64,000 bases of DNA, from assembly GCA_037576195.1 (NCBI GenBank), contig JAQZDE010000065.1, positions 1 through 64,000 on the forward strand. The letters run 5' to 3'. The stretch is from Phytoseiulus persimilis. Lineage: Eukaryota; Arthropoda; Arachnida; Mesostigmata; Phytoseiidae. Numbering within the stretch: position 1 is the first letter of the stretch; every line of letters begins with the position of its first letter. The notes beneath the pieces are model-generated. The model worked only from the letters and a program-made list of their open reading frames with translations, ran no database searches and had not been told where the DNA came from. A program made the translations under genes and the position numbers. This document shows positions 54,273 to 64,000 of this stretch, piece after piece.

Positions 54273-57201
54273 TCATTGAGTTTTGCAGTCATTGTTGTCT
54301 GCCTTATTCCTTTTCACTATGGTCACCTGACGACCTCTCGCTCTGGGTCTCTGCTTGAGCGTTTCAGTCTCAGCAGCAACTTCGAATTTCACAGCTTTGA
54401 TGTCCTTCTCAGTTTCCAGAGGAGCTTGGGCTCCCTCGCTCTCGAATGTCCCTTGAAACGCCGGCAACTCCGCAGATGTCGAAGCTGTCACATTTTGTTC
54501 GTCATTCTCAGTTACTCCGGTCTGGAAGAATCAGAGGCACGCGACGATTCAAACACTTACTCGATCTTACGTGTTGGAGGTCCTTGACTCCAACACGTCC
54601 CCGGCAGCATCGATTGGGATTCGTGATGAGATAAAGCCAGTACGAACCGTCTCGGATCCCAAGAGCTTCTGTTCGTTCAGCTTATTTCGCTCCGTCTCTT
54701 GCACAACTTCTGTCAGAACTTCCTTGGTGACTTCCGGCGACTGAGCCTTCTCGCAACTTTGATCTGTGATCTGTTTTTCTTTTAGCTTCATGAGGAGAAT
54801 GGTACGCTGTTTCTCCATCTTTTCGATCTCGCATTGTGACACTCGGAGTTCATGACCTAGCCTGGGTATTCACAGAAGGAAAATTGTTTACTTTCTAGAC
54901 CTCAGTCCGTGCACAGTAATCGATTCTTCCCACTAGTGAGGATCGATTTTCTGTTCGCATGATTTCGATTCCCGTTCTCGGCCCCGTGTCCAGGCTGCTC
55001 GGAAAAGTGAGTGAATGATTAGATCGAAAGATAGTTTACCTCAACATTTCATCGGTTCGTTTCCCTTCTTGATGTATGAGATCATCTATTTTCTTCTTCA
55101 GGACCGCGTTCTGTCGTCGCTCTGATAGAAGCATTCCTATCGCATGGAACAGTGATTTATACTTCCAATAAGTTATCGACTTCAATTTCCCTGTAGAGTT
55201 TCGCTTAAGGGTGAAACCATGAGAACCAACCAGCCAAGGGATTGTCTTGCAAATCCTTTTCGGTGTAGGTATCCCCGTCCGAGTTCGTACTCGTTACCCT
55301 CGTGGCGGCCGCACACAGCTCGGCTCGGAGGCGAATGACTTCTTTCTCGAGCGTCCTCACATAGCTGCAAACGGTGCTCTTGTCATATGAGAAAGTACCG
55401 GAAGAGAGTTTTGGATGAAGAAGAGAATCCGTCCGGAAGCATTCTGAAGAGATTCCGTGTAACTCACTTCTGATCAGCTTTGCTAGAATGCGCCGCCATG
55501 ATTTGGAGCGACGTGTAGCACTGAGCGAGCTGATCCTTAAGTCTCCGTTGACGTTCATCCATGAATCTGAGGCGCGCGGTTGCCTCCACGAGTTTTCTCT
55601 CAACTTCGATTCTCCTATCCTCAACTTCAGCGAAGATTGAGTTCCCACGGCGGTTCGGATCAGTCTGCAGCGTTTCTCTCGATTATTCGCTTTCTGATCA
55701 AAAAATCTGCTCAAAACGGGCTATGTCCGGACTTCGGTCCCTTGTTTGTGACGATGGAGTTTTGCCGTTACTTCAAGGAAAATACGTGATCGTCGGTTGG
55801 GGAGAACTCACCTCTGCAGCTTTCAGTGTTTCGATTTCCTCGTTGAGTTCGGAGATGTGGCGGTTCTTCTCATTGACCAGATTCAAGCTGAAAGCGAGTT
55901 CTCGCTCGAGAGAGGCCTTCTCTTCGATAGCCTCTTCGAGCTTGTTCTGCAAGGCGAGCATGGATCGGATCCGACACTAAACTCGGTTTCCCGAACATTA
56001 CGGCATTCAGGGAGCTTTGAGATGGGGGAACGCCTGTCAAAAGCCCACCTCATTCTGAAGGCTTTCCTTCACGGCCAGCTCTTTCTGCTCAATGCTCTGC
56101 TTGAGAATGTTCCTCAGGTTTTCTATCTCCGTTTGAAGACTCTCGACTTTTTCGGCGAGGGTCCCGATATCATCCAAGTCTTCGTCGACCCTACCGACTG
56201 GTTCAGTCGGTTCCGTAGAGAGAAGCTCTCTCTGTTTCTCCAGGAGCTTGAACTCCTCGATTTGAGTTTTCGCTGGCGTGGAAAATTGAGGTTAGGTTCA
56301 GTTTGAGGGAACACCGGTATTTCGAAACTCTCCTGACTGCAGTAACGAATCCTGGGCTACCCGATGGGTTCGCTCACCTAGCGAGAGTTCGGTTCGAGCT
56401 TCTTGCAGATGTTCCTCGAGGTCAGCGACAGTTTGCATACGGCGGTGTTTCTCTGACTCGAGGAGGCGTAATTTCTCTTCTAAAGTCTTCTTGTCTCGCT
56501 GAAGTCTCTCATGTCCGGCACAAATTTCTTGCAGGCTTTCAATCTCCTAAGGTTTCGAAAAAATTCTGTAGAGATTCTGCCGGTGAAAAACACGCGGGAT
56601 CTGGGGAACTTTGTCGCGTCGGATCTCGCCGCGGAGATGCAAATTAGAACTAAGCCCGGCCTATTTCCTCTACGGCATTTCTCACAGCTCAGCTCCCTGC
56701 TGTGAGTTCTAGTCGCGAAAAGTTCTCCACGCCAAAGTTTTGCGAGCCCCATGACGATGAGCCCCAAGTCCTGAGATGTCTCGGAATGGAAGTTTTCTCA
56801 CTTTAAGAGCGTTTCCTTCTCGCGCCGCCGCCAAATCGGCTTCCCTCTCTGCGGAGTGCAATTTTTGCCTCAAGGTGTCGAGCTGAATCTCGTATTGAGT
56901 GGACCGCTCCAGTAGCTCATCACATTCACTGCAATTCAATGATCAAACATCAACCGTCACTTTGAGCTTTCAACATGATCAAATAGAAACTATCGTTGTG
57001 GAGATGCAGGTGAATCATGACTTTGTTCGAATCTCAAATCGATTCCAGCACTCCATCTGCAGAAACTTCTGCACATCACTCACGAACGCACCTTGACTTC
57101 AGAGATAACTGATCGAGCAGCTGTTTGCCAAAGAGAGCAGCTCTCTCCAAGTTCGATTCTAGTTCGGCGATTCTTCGTTCATAATTTTGTTGAGCTTCCA
57201 T
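54273..57201 (-). CDS. Spindly: Spindly-family dynein-dynactin adaptor, 10 exons
   Basis: Coiled-coil adaptor expected to recruit dynein-dynactin to kinetochores through the RZZ complex. Exons: 57201-57092, 56928-56802, 56546-56378, 56272-56049, 55946-55812, 55664-55468, 55364-55231, 55190-55040, 54861-54597, 54521-54273. They give 586 residues; human Spindly is about 605. The first eight junctions are phase-matched. Residues 21-25 (Ala-Ala-Leu-Phe-Gly) form the CC1 box that contacts dynein light intermediate chain. Residues 262-273 (Gly-Asn-Ser-Ile-Phe-Ala-Glu-Val-Glu-Asp-Arg-Arg) are the Spindly box, the dynactin pointed-end motif diagnostic of this family. Heptad-rich, Glu/Lys/Leu-rich helix fills most of residues 1-450. 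The tail ends Cys-Lys-Thr-Gln, a CAAX-type farnesylation candidate. The last intron is the weak point: the in-frame donor is GAC/GTGTTG. The frame also stays open upstream of the ATG for about 17 codons, so a further 5' exon is possible. Confidence 0.9.
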
Positions 57202-59434
57202 CTTCTCACAGAAAGACCAGGATCCTTCTCTTGGATCACGACTCCCTTGATTCGTACAGCAAGCGATTCAAAATTGTTTGAACGTTCCAGACAATCGAAA
57301 ATGCTCGTCGCCTGAAGGGTTCAAAATCAGAATAAAAGTCCGAACCTATGGATCTTGAGTCCAAACTGCGAGCTGTTCTTGGCGCATCAGCTGGAATTCA
57401 AATTTCATCGGCGAGTGGCATAGAAGCCTCGCTCATTCCTATTAGAGCGCAAGACGGGCTCAGGCGGCCAGGTCTCCGATTTTCCTGTATTCATGTCTCC
57501 ATATTAGCTGACTCTTTGAGATACTACTGAGATGTGCGATCTGGACCCGAATGTGTGGGAGATCCACGATCCATGCTGGATCGGTAACTTGTAAGACTCA
57601 GTGTGCATTCAAGCGCCAGGGAACCGGGAAGCAACAACGAGCGATAGCAGCATTGCTCATCGATCCGTCTTAGTAAACTCGTCCTCAAACATTTGCGTGA
57701 TTTCAGCGTCAGACGGAGCCAGGTAATAAATTCCCCACGGAAACAATGGAAAAGCTCTCTGATCCGGAAGCCAATTCAGGTCCAGCGGTCCAGAAACACA
57801 CCATGAGTCACTGGGAATTCTCCTCCGCAAGATAGGACGAAACGCTGATGGACGTTGTTTTCAGGAGAGAAGTGTGATATCAGCTTGATTACCTCATTCG
57901 AGAGGATCGCGGAAGGCGATGTAAAGCGAAATACGCCCTTTCCATTAGATACCCGTCTTGACTCCGTCATGATAACCATTCACATCGTTGATCTGCCCCC
58001 GAAAAGATCCCAAAAACGCTGTTTCCTTCCATGTGTGACCTTGCTGAAATTAAGCATCCCACAGTGGCAGAAAGGGAATCGTGACTCGGAGAGCAGCGGG
58101 CTGCGCCTACGTGATCGAGTTCTATGACAAAATGGAATTGATAGCGGAATCCATTCGTCCTTGTGGCTATGAAAGCCGATCCTTAAACATGCCGGCGTGA
58201 CTCTTCGTGAATCTCACAGGTTTGGCTGTTCTTGCGCGTATCACGGAGATCATATTACTGACTATCCATGTCATCAAGTGTGCGATATTCTCAGTGTTCC
58301 TATATCGATTGTTTCCTCACACGTCGGAATGATTCCGACAGAACAGACAGACGACAGAGTAATCTCACAAGCAATCAGCAGGCATGGATCGATGGATGAT
58401 CTTCCAGGGTCGAAGAGGTTTCGAGAACGTCACGATCACTCGAGAATCTTCACTCCAGTGAGCTTTAGTTATCATTGACATGAGTCAAGAGAATACCGTC
58501 TCAGTAAGACCTATTGGCTTCGTACGGAATGCCTCAGCTCAGAAAGAGATGGCTGAATCTGATTGTAGTGTCTTCTGACTGCGGCGAACAGTTCCTCCGG
58601 GTTCTACAACTTTAGTTCCGGAATGAATGAAAAACCTGTTGCGAGAAGAGAATGAATATGCTGTTAGCAATCGACACCCAGATGCAAATTTGAGCCCAGA
58701 TGCAACACGTCGTAACTCCGAATTTTTAAAATTCGAGTTATCAGTCAGAAACTCATCGAACCCATTCCCGACAGCTTTCTTTTGCGCCTTTCTTGTAAAC
58801 GATAGAGGAGGAGAGAAACAAGGAACGAAGCGTTCCCTAGAGGCGCGAAAAATAAGGTTGTCGGCGATTTCTTCAATGATATCCTGACTAGAAACTCGAC
58901 TGTCAGAAATTAAGAGTTACGACCTTTTGAATCTGGGCTCTTGAATTTTCCTTCGTCGCCCCCGGAAGCTCGGCATGCACAGACGGCCCGACTCGAGGTG
59001 CCCGCGTGTTTGACATCAATCTTGGATCGTTCAGGACGAGGGAAACGGAAGGGTCAACCACGATAGGATCAGGTTTCGATTGATTGATTTCTGGTTCCTT
59101 TACTAAGATGATCTCTGGTGTTACGTGCTACTAATTCTTTGTAACAAATAACTCGGATGTTTCGGGGCTGGACAGCTCGTCGTGGAGGGCGAAGGAGACA
59201 GAGGTCTTATGAATTAGTCTCCGAGGGTTTCCGACGGACGCCACACGGGCTGTTTCTTCCCGAGGCGAGGAAAAGAAATGTAGCAGGGCTGACTGAGCCA
59301 CTCTCTCGAGCGGATTGTTTACGTGTCGACATTGCGCGTCGCGTCTTTTAGGCTTTGACAGGGTAGTTTCATCTTCTGAGCCATGAAGAATTCCGGCGAT
59401 AAACCGTGGTCGTAAAAGTCACAAGAATAGCTCG
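57202..59434. other. Spindly upstream region with unplaced exon-like frames
   Basis: This interval should contain the Spindly promoter. Two exon-like frames are unplaced. One is 58903-59112 on the minus strand, 69 codons behind a CCAGAG acceptor. The other is 57860-58127 on the plus strand behind a TTTTCAG acceptor. Neither joins a neighbour convincingly. Confidence 0.35.
58903..59112 (-). other. Orphan exon-like open frame, possible alternative transporter tail
   Basis: A frame of 69 codons and a stop follows an AG acceptor. It has a natural mix starting Ile-Ile-Leu-Val-Lys-Glu-Pro-Glu and no domain. It could join the transporter's last exon in phase if the GT after the Cys codon at 59634 were used. 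That would replace the final 9 residues and give about 566 residues, nearer the SLC22 norm. Against this, a good AATAAA lies at 59435-59440, before this segment. It might instead be an upstream exon of Spindly or noncoding. Confidence 0.25.
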
Positions 59435-59440
59435 TTTATT
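59435..59440 (-). promoter_or_regulatory. Poly(A) signal of the SLC22 transporter
   Basis: AATAAA (within AATAATAAA) on the minus strand, about 165 nt past the stop at 59604. It favours the shorter C-terminus. Confidence 0.6.
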
Positions 59441-59603
59441 ATTGGCTCTGCGAATGATGGAATGCGTCGAGTAGCGCTTATCAGTGGTAAAGCATAGTGA
59501 TATGGATGATGATGGATCAGGATGATTTGGGTTCGGACGTTTCTGTCGGCAGTGATGCCCTGCGAAATAAAGGAACGGCGAGTTCTACCACGTTTCTCAG
59601 CGG

Positions 59604-62095
59604 TCATCTGGCAATCCTGTTTGACCTTGGTACGCACTTCTTAGAAGATGATCCTGTGTTCAGTCTATCCGGCAGTGCCTCCCCGTATGTTTCTTTCAGA
59701 AGTTGAGCGACCAGCGCAGCTGCGAAGCAGAGACTCGCGACGATCATGATCGGAAGGGAACTCCACATTCGCTCCTACAAACAAACAGGGTATCTGAAGA
59801 TTTCCGGTGGGAGGTTTCTGGAGCTGAATAAACGAATGCCTGAGCCATCCACGACTTTCAAACAATAGGTCGAGGAATCCACTCACGAGCTCTTCAAAGA
59901 ACGGAGCGACACAAGAGCCTACTCGGCCCATCATCGCCACCACTGAGAGAGCGATGGCCCGCACAACCGTTGGATAGGTTTCAGTCACTGCCACGCGAGC
60001 GACCGATTGGTTCATCGAACAACACATTCTCCCCACGATCACAAGAATCAGCTTAATCCATGAATACTCTGCAAAAAAGAGTTGTATGGAGGAGCTATGT
60101 ACCATCTTGCACTCAGTTGGGGAAGCGTCTGAGGTTCCCCGACGGCGCGTCGGATGAAAGCACGGTATTGTTCACCTGACGGAACGCTGATGGCAACGAA
60201 CAGAACCACAGACGAGCACATGAAGGAGAAGAACAAACTTCGTTTCCGTGGTATATATTTTATGAGTACGGTGTTGATGAGCTTAACAGGGAATTCTGAA
60301 ATAGCTGCCACCAGGAACGCCAGGTATGGATTTCCTTGGAATACGGAGGTGGTTGATACTGTCAAATAGTACCAGGCCATGTTCGATATACTCCTGGAAG
60401 GGTATGCAGCGGTGTCAGCGTACAGCACGGATCGAATACCTGAGGCGATGAGGAGTGTTTCTCATCGTTCTCGTCATGAAATCAGCAACCGAGCGTGGAA
60501 GATTAGATTCCCTGAAAGTGCTATGGATACCACGACAGTGAAGGAAACTCACTGACAGAAGCAGAATATCAGCGTGACTAGAGGATAACGTCTGATGACG
60601 GTACCCAATGTTGGTCGGACCATTTTTGTGCCTCTGGTTGCTTTGATTCCCTCTTCCACGATGGCCTTCACGTGACTCTCATCGTAAGCCTTCTGATTTT
60701 TCACTAATCTATTGAGGTTCTTCTCAGCGTCCTCATAACGCTCGGTGCTAAGCTGCCACCGTGGAGACTCCGGCAAGAGGCTGAAATTAATCCACCACCC
60801 GTTTTTCCGACTTTCTTCACAGGGCAGGGCGTACGTATTCGGACCCATCACAAAGGAGCAGATGCAATGACATCGAATACTTTGGTACCGGGACGGCACT
60901 TCAAGCTTGAGGTGGTACCATGATACCTCCGAGGGATTCAAAATTCATCTGATCTGAGAGGAGAGTGTACTGAGTTTAGAGATGGTTGTTGGGAGGAAAC
61001 CAGTAGGCGACTCGGACTTACACCCAGAGCCCAATCGAGGCAATCATCGTGAACACGATGAGAAACTGGACGTGTACCCAGTCTCGTAACACATAAGCGG
61101 ACGCGGCGAGTGAGACCATGCCGGTCGAGATCCCGGTTCCTATGGTAAGCGTGGGCATATATCTCATGGTCGGGTGCACGGTTTCCACCACTGAAGAACG
61201 AATCCAATTAGCTCGAATGGAATCAAATCTCAGACAGCTCGATGTTGCGGAGACCTAGCCCGGCTCACCCATAGTGTAGGCCGTTTCGGCGAATCCAGCT
61301 ATAGAACACGCGGTGAGGAGACGCCCCACGATGAAAACATGGATTGTTGGAGAATATACCGTGGCTGCGGTGGTGACAATTGTGCAAACGATGGATATTA
61401 TGGCCGCGAGGCGACGGCCCCACCAGTCGGAGACATGGGCAAATATTATGCCTCCGAACATAAGCCCGGATAAGTATACCGACTGAGCTAGCGAACCCTG
61501 AAGAGGAATGTAAAATTTCGTTAGTCGGCTTCCGCTGCGCTGAGCTACAGTTCAGAGAACGCTCTCTCGAGCCCAGACTCTTGGAATCTCAGATGACAGA
61601 ACACGACCTTGTGAAGCAGAACTCAACTCACCAGCCACGAACGGTCGCAAACCAAATTGAATTGCTCCACCAGCGTGAATCCGTAAACTTCGCGATCAAA
61701 CCCAAAGCTCTTACAGGTTCCATCGCACACATTGGTTGAGTTGAAGTCCGGATCCGCGCACCAATATTCTTGCCGCACGGGCGCCGCGAAAACCACGAAC
61801 ATCATCGATAAGATTACCTGCCGAAAACGTCGTGGATCCAACTCTCAGGTCGAAGCGAGTGAGAGGATTCGCCCAGTCTTCGAAACTGAACCCAAAAGTT
61901 CGGGAGCTCGAAGTTGGAGCGTGTGCTTCAGGCGGACTTTCATTTCAAGCAACTCACGGGGCATCCGCGCCAGAAGCCGAAGACGAAGATGGGTAGGTGC
62001 CATATTCCCAAGCGTTTGAAGAGAGTATCCAATGTGACTTTTTCATCCTGAGTGCCAGCTTCCACGTGGGATGGTTCGGGCACTGCAACCGTCAT
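59604..62095 (-). CDS. SLC22-family organic cation/anion transporter, 8 exons
   Basis: Major facilitator carrier of organic ions, zwitterions or carnitine at the plasma membrane; the substrate cannot be told. Exons: 62095-61958, 61817-61632, 61497-61269, 61190-61022, 60780-60553, 60393-60176, 60068-59887, 59774-59604. They give 506 residues with all junctions in phase. Family marks are Glu-Tyr-Trp-Cys after TM1 (63-66), Val-Cys-Asp-Arg-Ser-Trp before TM2 (102-107), the MFS signature Ser-Asp-Trp-Trp-Gly-Arg-Arg (131-137), Pro-Glu-Ser-Pro-Arg-Trp after TM6 (244-249), Glu-Thr-Tyr-Pro-Thr-Val-Val-Arg before TM11, and Leu-Pro-Asp after TM12. The ATG context is good (CAAAATGA). The TM1-TM2 outer loop is only about 45 residues, against roughly 100 in typical SLC22 proteins, but keeps four Cys and an Asn-Ser-Thr sequon. 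It may belong to a mite-expanded divergent subgroup. Confidence 0.93.
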
Positions 62096-62147
62096 TTTGA
62101 CCACTATGTATGGCGTTCGTGAGCCTTTACTGCCCTTATGATAACTA

Positions 62148-62669
62148 TCACGAGTCCTCGCGTGCTGAGGAGATGGCGTTGCGATTCGTCGCTGGCATCT
62201 GCGTGGCACCTTGGAATTTCAGAACACTCCATTTAGGTTCCAATCGGGCATGATCGAAGAATGGCTTCTGTCGAGAACTCATCTGAGGATTCGTGGTTTT
62301 GGCATCTCTGAGAGGAGCCTCGCGTGTCATAGCACTGATCCCCTCACTCACCGCCTTACGGTCCTCCTCACTCAAGAATCTGAACAAATCGAAGTCGAGG
62401 TTCTTCCACCACTCGAGCAATGCTTGGCAGCGTCGACTGGCTCTCTGTTGAGAGCTGTCAGAGCAGCTACCTCGAATGGCGTCCCAGCGGCGGTCGCACT
62501 CTATCTCCAAGAAGACTGCCCTTCTCGAAAAAGTGCTCTGCGTTTGCTGCAAGCCACGGGGCCTTGAAATCTCGAAGGTATTCCACCGATCCCGTCTTTC
62601 CCAACGAGATGAAACGACGGAATTCGGAGACTGGACGGATTCGAGCAAAGCAAGGTGGCCGATATACAA
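62148..62669 (-). CDS. Unassigned open frame upstream of the transporter, SANT/MADF-like stretch
   Basis: A frame of 173 codons ends 53 nt before the transporter ATG. Its centre has Arg-Arg-Trp-Asp-Ala-Ile, then a Cys-Gln pair, then Trp-Trp-Lys-Asn-Leu. This resembles the Trp-x-x-Ile...Cys-x-x-x-Trp-x-x-Leu pattern of Myb/SANT-like or MADF domains. A strong splice donor (GCG/GTGAGT) lies inside the frame, so the downstream part may be intron. A 118-codon plus-strand frame (62211-62567) overlaps it and also has natural composition, so the coding strand is not settled. No poly(A) signal separates it from the transporter. It could also be 5' sequence of that gene. Confidence 0.25.
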   Translation of the reverse strand: MYIGHLALLESVQSPNSVVSSRWERRDRWNTFEISRPRGLQQTQSTFSRRAVFLEIECDRRWDAIRGSCSDSSQQRASRRCQALLEWWKNLDFDLFRFLSEEDRKAVSEGISAMTREAPLRDAKTTNPQMSSRQKPFFDHARLEPKWSVLKFQGATQMPATNRNAISSAREDS

Positions 62670-62879
62670 AGCTGGGAGTATTTGCTCATTGGGCGGTAGC
62701 GTCTTTCTGTCACTTTTATATTCACAACTCTATAAGAGCTCATGGAACCTTGGTGGCAGCAACCACCGCGTGACAACTCTCGAGTCGAGAGAGTTCATCG
62801 GGATGCGACTTCTTGAGTCTTCTCCCGGAGACGGGTCTCCGATTTCGTGTTTAGTATGAGATTCAACGATACGTAATCA

Positions 62880-62885
62880 TTTAAT
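62880..62885 (-). promoter_or_regulatory. Variant poly(A) signal (ATTAAA)
   Basis: ATTAAA on the minus strand about 235 nt after the stop of the right-edge gene. It is a plausible but not strong 3'-end signal. Confidence 0.3.
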
Positions 62886-63119
62886 CATTGTCGAGATATT
62901 GTCGATTGCCCGACCCTGATGCAATCTGACGGAGAGCCGTTGCGAAAAGATGTCCTATGGGTATTCAGATGACGGGGATCTTCAAGTTCAGAAATAAATG
63001 TCGGACAAATTGTCGTGGATCGACAAACAGAATGCGAAACCATCGTCACCTCACTCAATTTCTCTCATCATCATCATTCACGTCATTTCAGTTCAAGGCA
63101 GTCTTCCCTTGAGTCTCCC

Positions 63120-64000
63120 TCAACCGTCATGGTTATGGCACCTTTCTCGCGGTCGCCCTATCCTCCACCTGTTCTGCCTTTGGAGATTTACCTTGCCGAC
63201 TCTTTCCACCCGAAGGTTCCTCAAATGAACTTCACGCATGTTAGCTTCTTCATCATCATCGTCACCGTCTCCGAAGGGTGGCGATGATCCACGTCTCTGA
63301 ATCGCTCACCATTATTCCACTTCTCTATGAATTGTTTAGCATACAGCAACGAGGAACCGATTTCCTCTTGGTTCCACCCCAGTTCGCTCCCTCTATATGT
63401 CCGGAATAGACGGGTTGGCGTGGTCTACAGGATCCAAATGCGGCCCTTCAGAACGATTCTCCGACTTCCCATCGGAACACTTCGAGGTGGAACGAGGGTG
63501 CAATGGGCAATATTGTCCCCTTGAATGAGCACCATGGAACTACAGAAGAACTTCATGACTTTCACATCTGTGTCGCGCCGCTTGAGAATTGAACCGATAT
63601 ACCACGATGCTCTGTTTTCTCCAGAATGGGTTAGGAATATGAGGGCTTGTCAGGGGATCGTATAGTCGATGAGCTTGATAAACGTGAATGGCTCGATGTT
63701 ACGTCATCACTGAGTTTTCGAGCTGTGCAGCGTCCTTCGCCAGCTCGGATCTAATTCTGTGTCTCTCTATTATTCGACTCTCACCACGCCATTCAAGCTC
63801 CTCGGCGATTTCGCGCCGCGGGATTCGAATGGAAGCTCTGGAACGCCGAGGATCACATCTAAAGGGCCGCTCTACAGTTACAAAGAACGGATAGCGTTCG
63901 TAAAATCGTCGCCTTTGCTGCAATCCGGAGTCAAGGGACACGAGACACTCAGTTCTCGGATTCAGGCTCTCATTCTCTCTTAATGGCATAGACTCCAACA
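63120..64000 (-). CDS. Probable multi-exon gene of unknown function, 5' end outside window
   Basis: I do not recognise the protein. Four segments join in phase on the minus strand: >64000-63703, 63611-63429, 63392-63310 and 63247-63120 (stop TGA). The first, with exact 5' limit unknown, ends in a charged helical stretch (Arg-Arg-Glu-Ile-Ala-Glu-Glu-Leu). The second starts Ala-Ser-Trp-Tyr-Ile-Gly-Ser-Ile-Leu-Lys and looks like a beta-rich domain. The third contains Trp-Asn-Gln-Glu-Glu-Ile-Gly. The last is basic and ends His-Asn-His-Asp-Gly. The lengths (183, 83 and 128 nt) fit the required phases exactly, but the middle intron would be only 36 nt, which is very short. Competing plus-strand frames exist at 63015-63287 and 63327-63524. 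It may be a nucleic-acid-binding protein; that is a guess from charge alone. Confidence 0.33.

Noticed and set aside
55797..56306. 169-codon plus-strand frame
   Set aside because: It is the antisense shadow of two Spindly exons; heptad-rich coding often leaves the opposite strand open.
57855..58127. Exon-like plus-strand frame behind a TTTTCAG acceptor
   Set aside because: No donor or neighbouring exon could be matched. It lies in the likely Spindly promoter region.

Overview
This is a window of animal nuclear DNA, most likely from a chelicerate. The genes are split by short GT..AG introns (mostly 75-250 nt, one of 40 nt). Base composition is near 50% GC by eye, and the proteins are arthropod-like. 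A mesostigmatan mite such as a phytoseiid would fit this compact style. That placement is an inference from gene structure and composition, not a database match. Layout. The right quarter (about 48.9-64.0 kb) carries all the confident protein genes, all on the minus strand and head-to-tail. They are a complete 10-exon hexokinase (49.05-52.48 kb), a complete 10-exon Spindly-family dynein/dynactin adaptor (54.27-57.20 kb), an 8-exon SLC22-type organic ion transporter (59.60-62.10 kb), and a probable unrecognised gene running off the right edge (63.12-64.0 kb). I built the exons by matching intron phase at every junction. Hexokinase, Spindly and the transporter each have an AATAAA 74-170 nt after the stop. 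The left 48.9 kb is gene-poor as far as I can read it. It holds one nuclear tRNA-Ser(GCT) gene at 10.1 kb with a TATA/Inr-like core promoter just upstream. It also holds a Mutator-like inverted-repeat element with a 10-bp target duplication (15.2-15.7 kb) and a hAT-type transposase C-terminal remnant (38.0-38.45 kb). A possible Helitron-like segment with a 45-bp minisatellite (40.3-40.9 kb) and a clean pogo/Tigger-like MITE (40.97-41.29 kb) follow. Many open frames of 60-320 codons occur there on both strands. At this base composition frames of 130-180 codons are expected by chance, so I annotate only those with extra support (splice sites, poly(A) signal, domain-like sequence). How the genes work: hexokinase commits glucose to metabolism, Spindly links the kinetochore RZZ complex to dynein-dynactin, and the SLC22 protein moves organic ions across the plasma membrane. 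Nothing suggests a shared pathway. The most interesting single observation is that the Spindly homologue has not only the CC1 box and the Spindly box but also a C-terminal Cys-Lys-Thr-Gln, a candidate farnesylation site. Its last splice junction could also yield an isoform without this tail.
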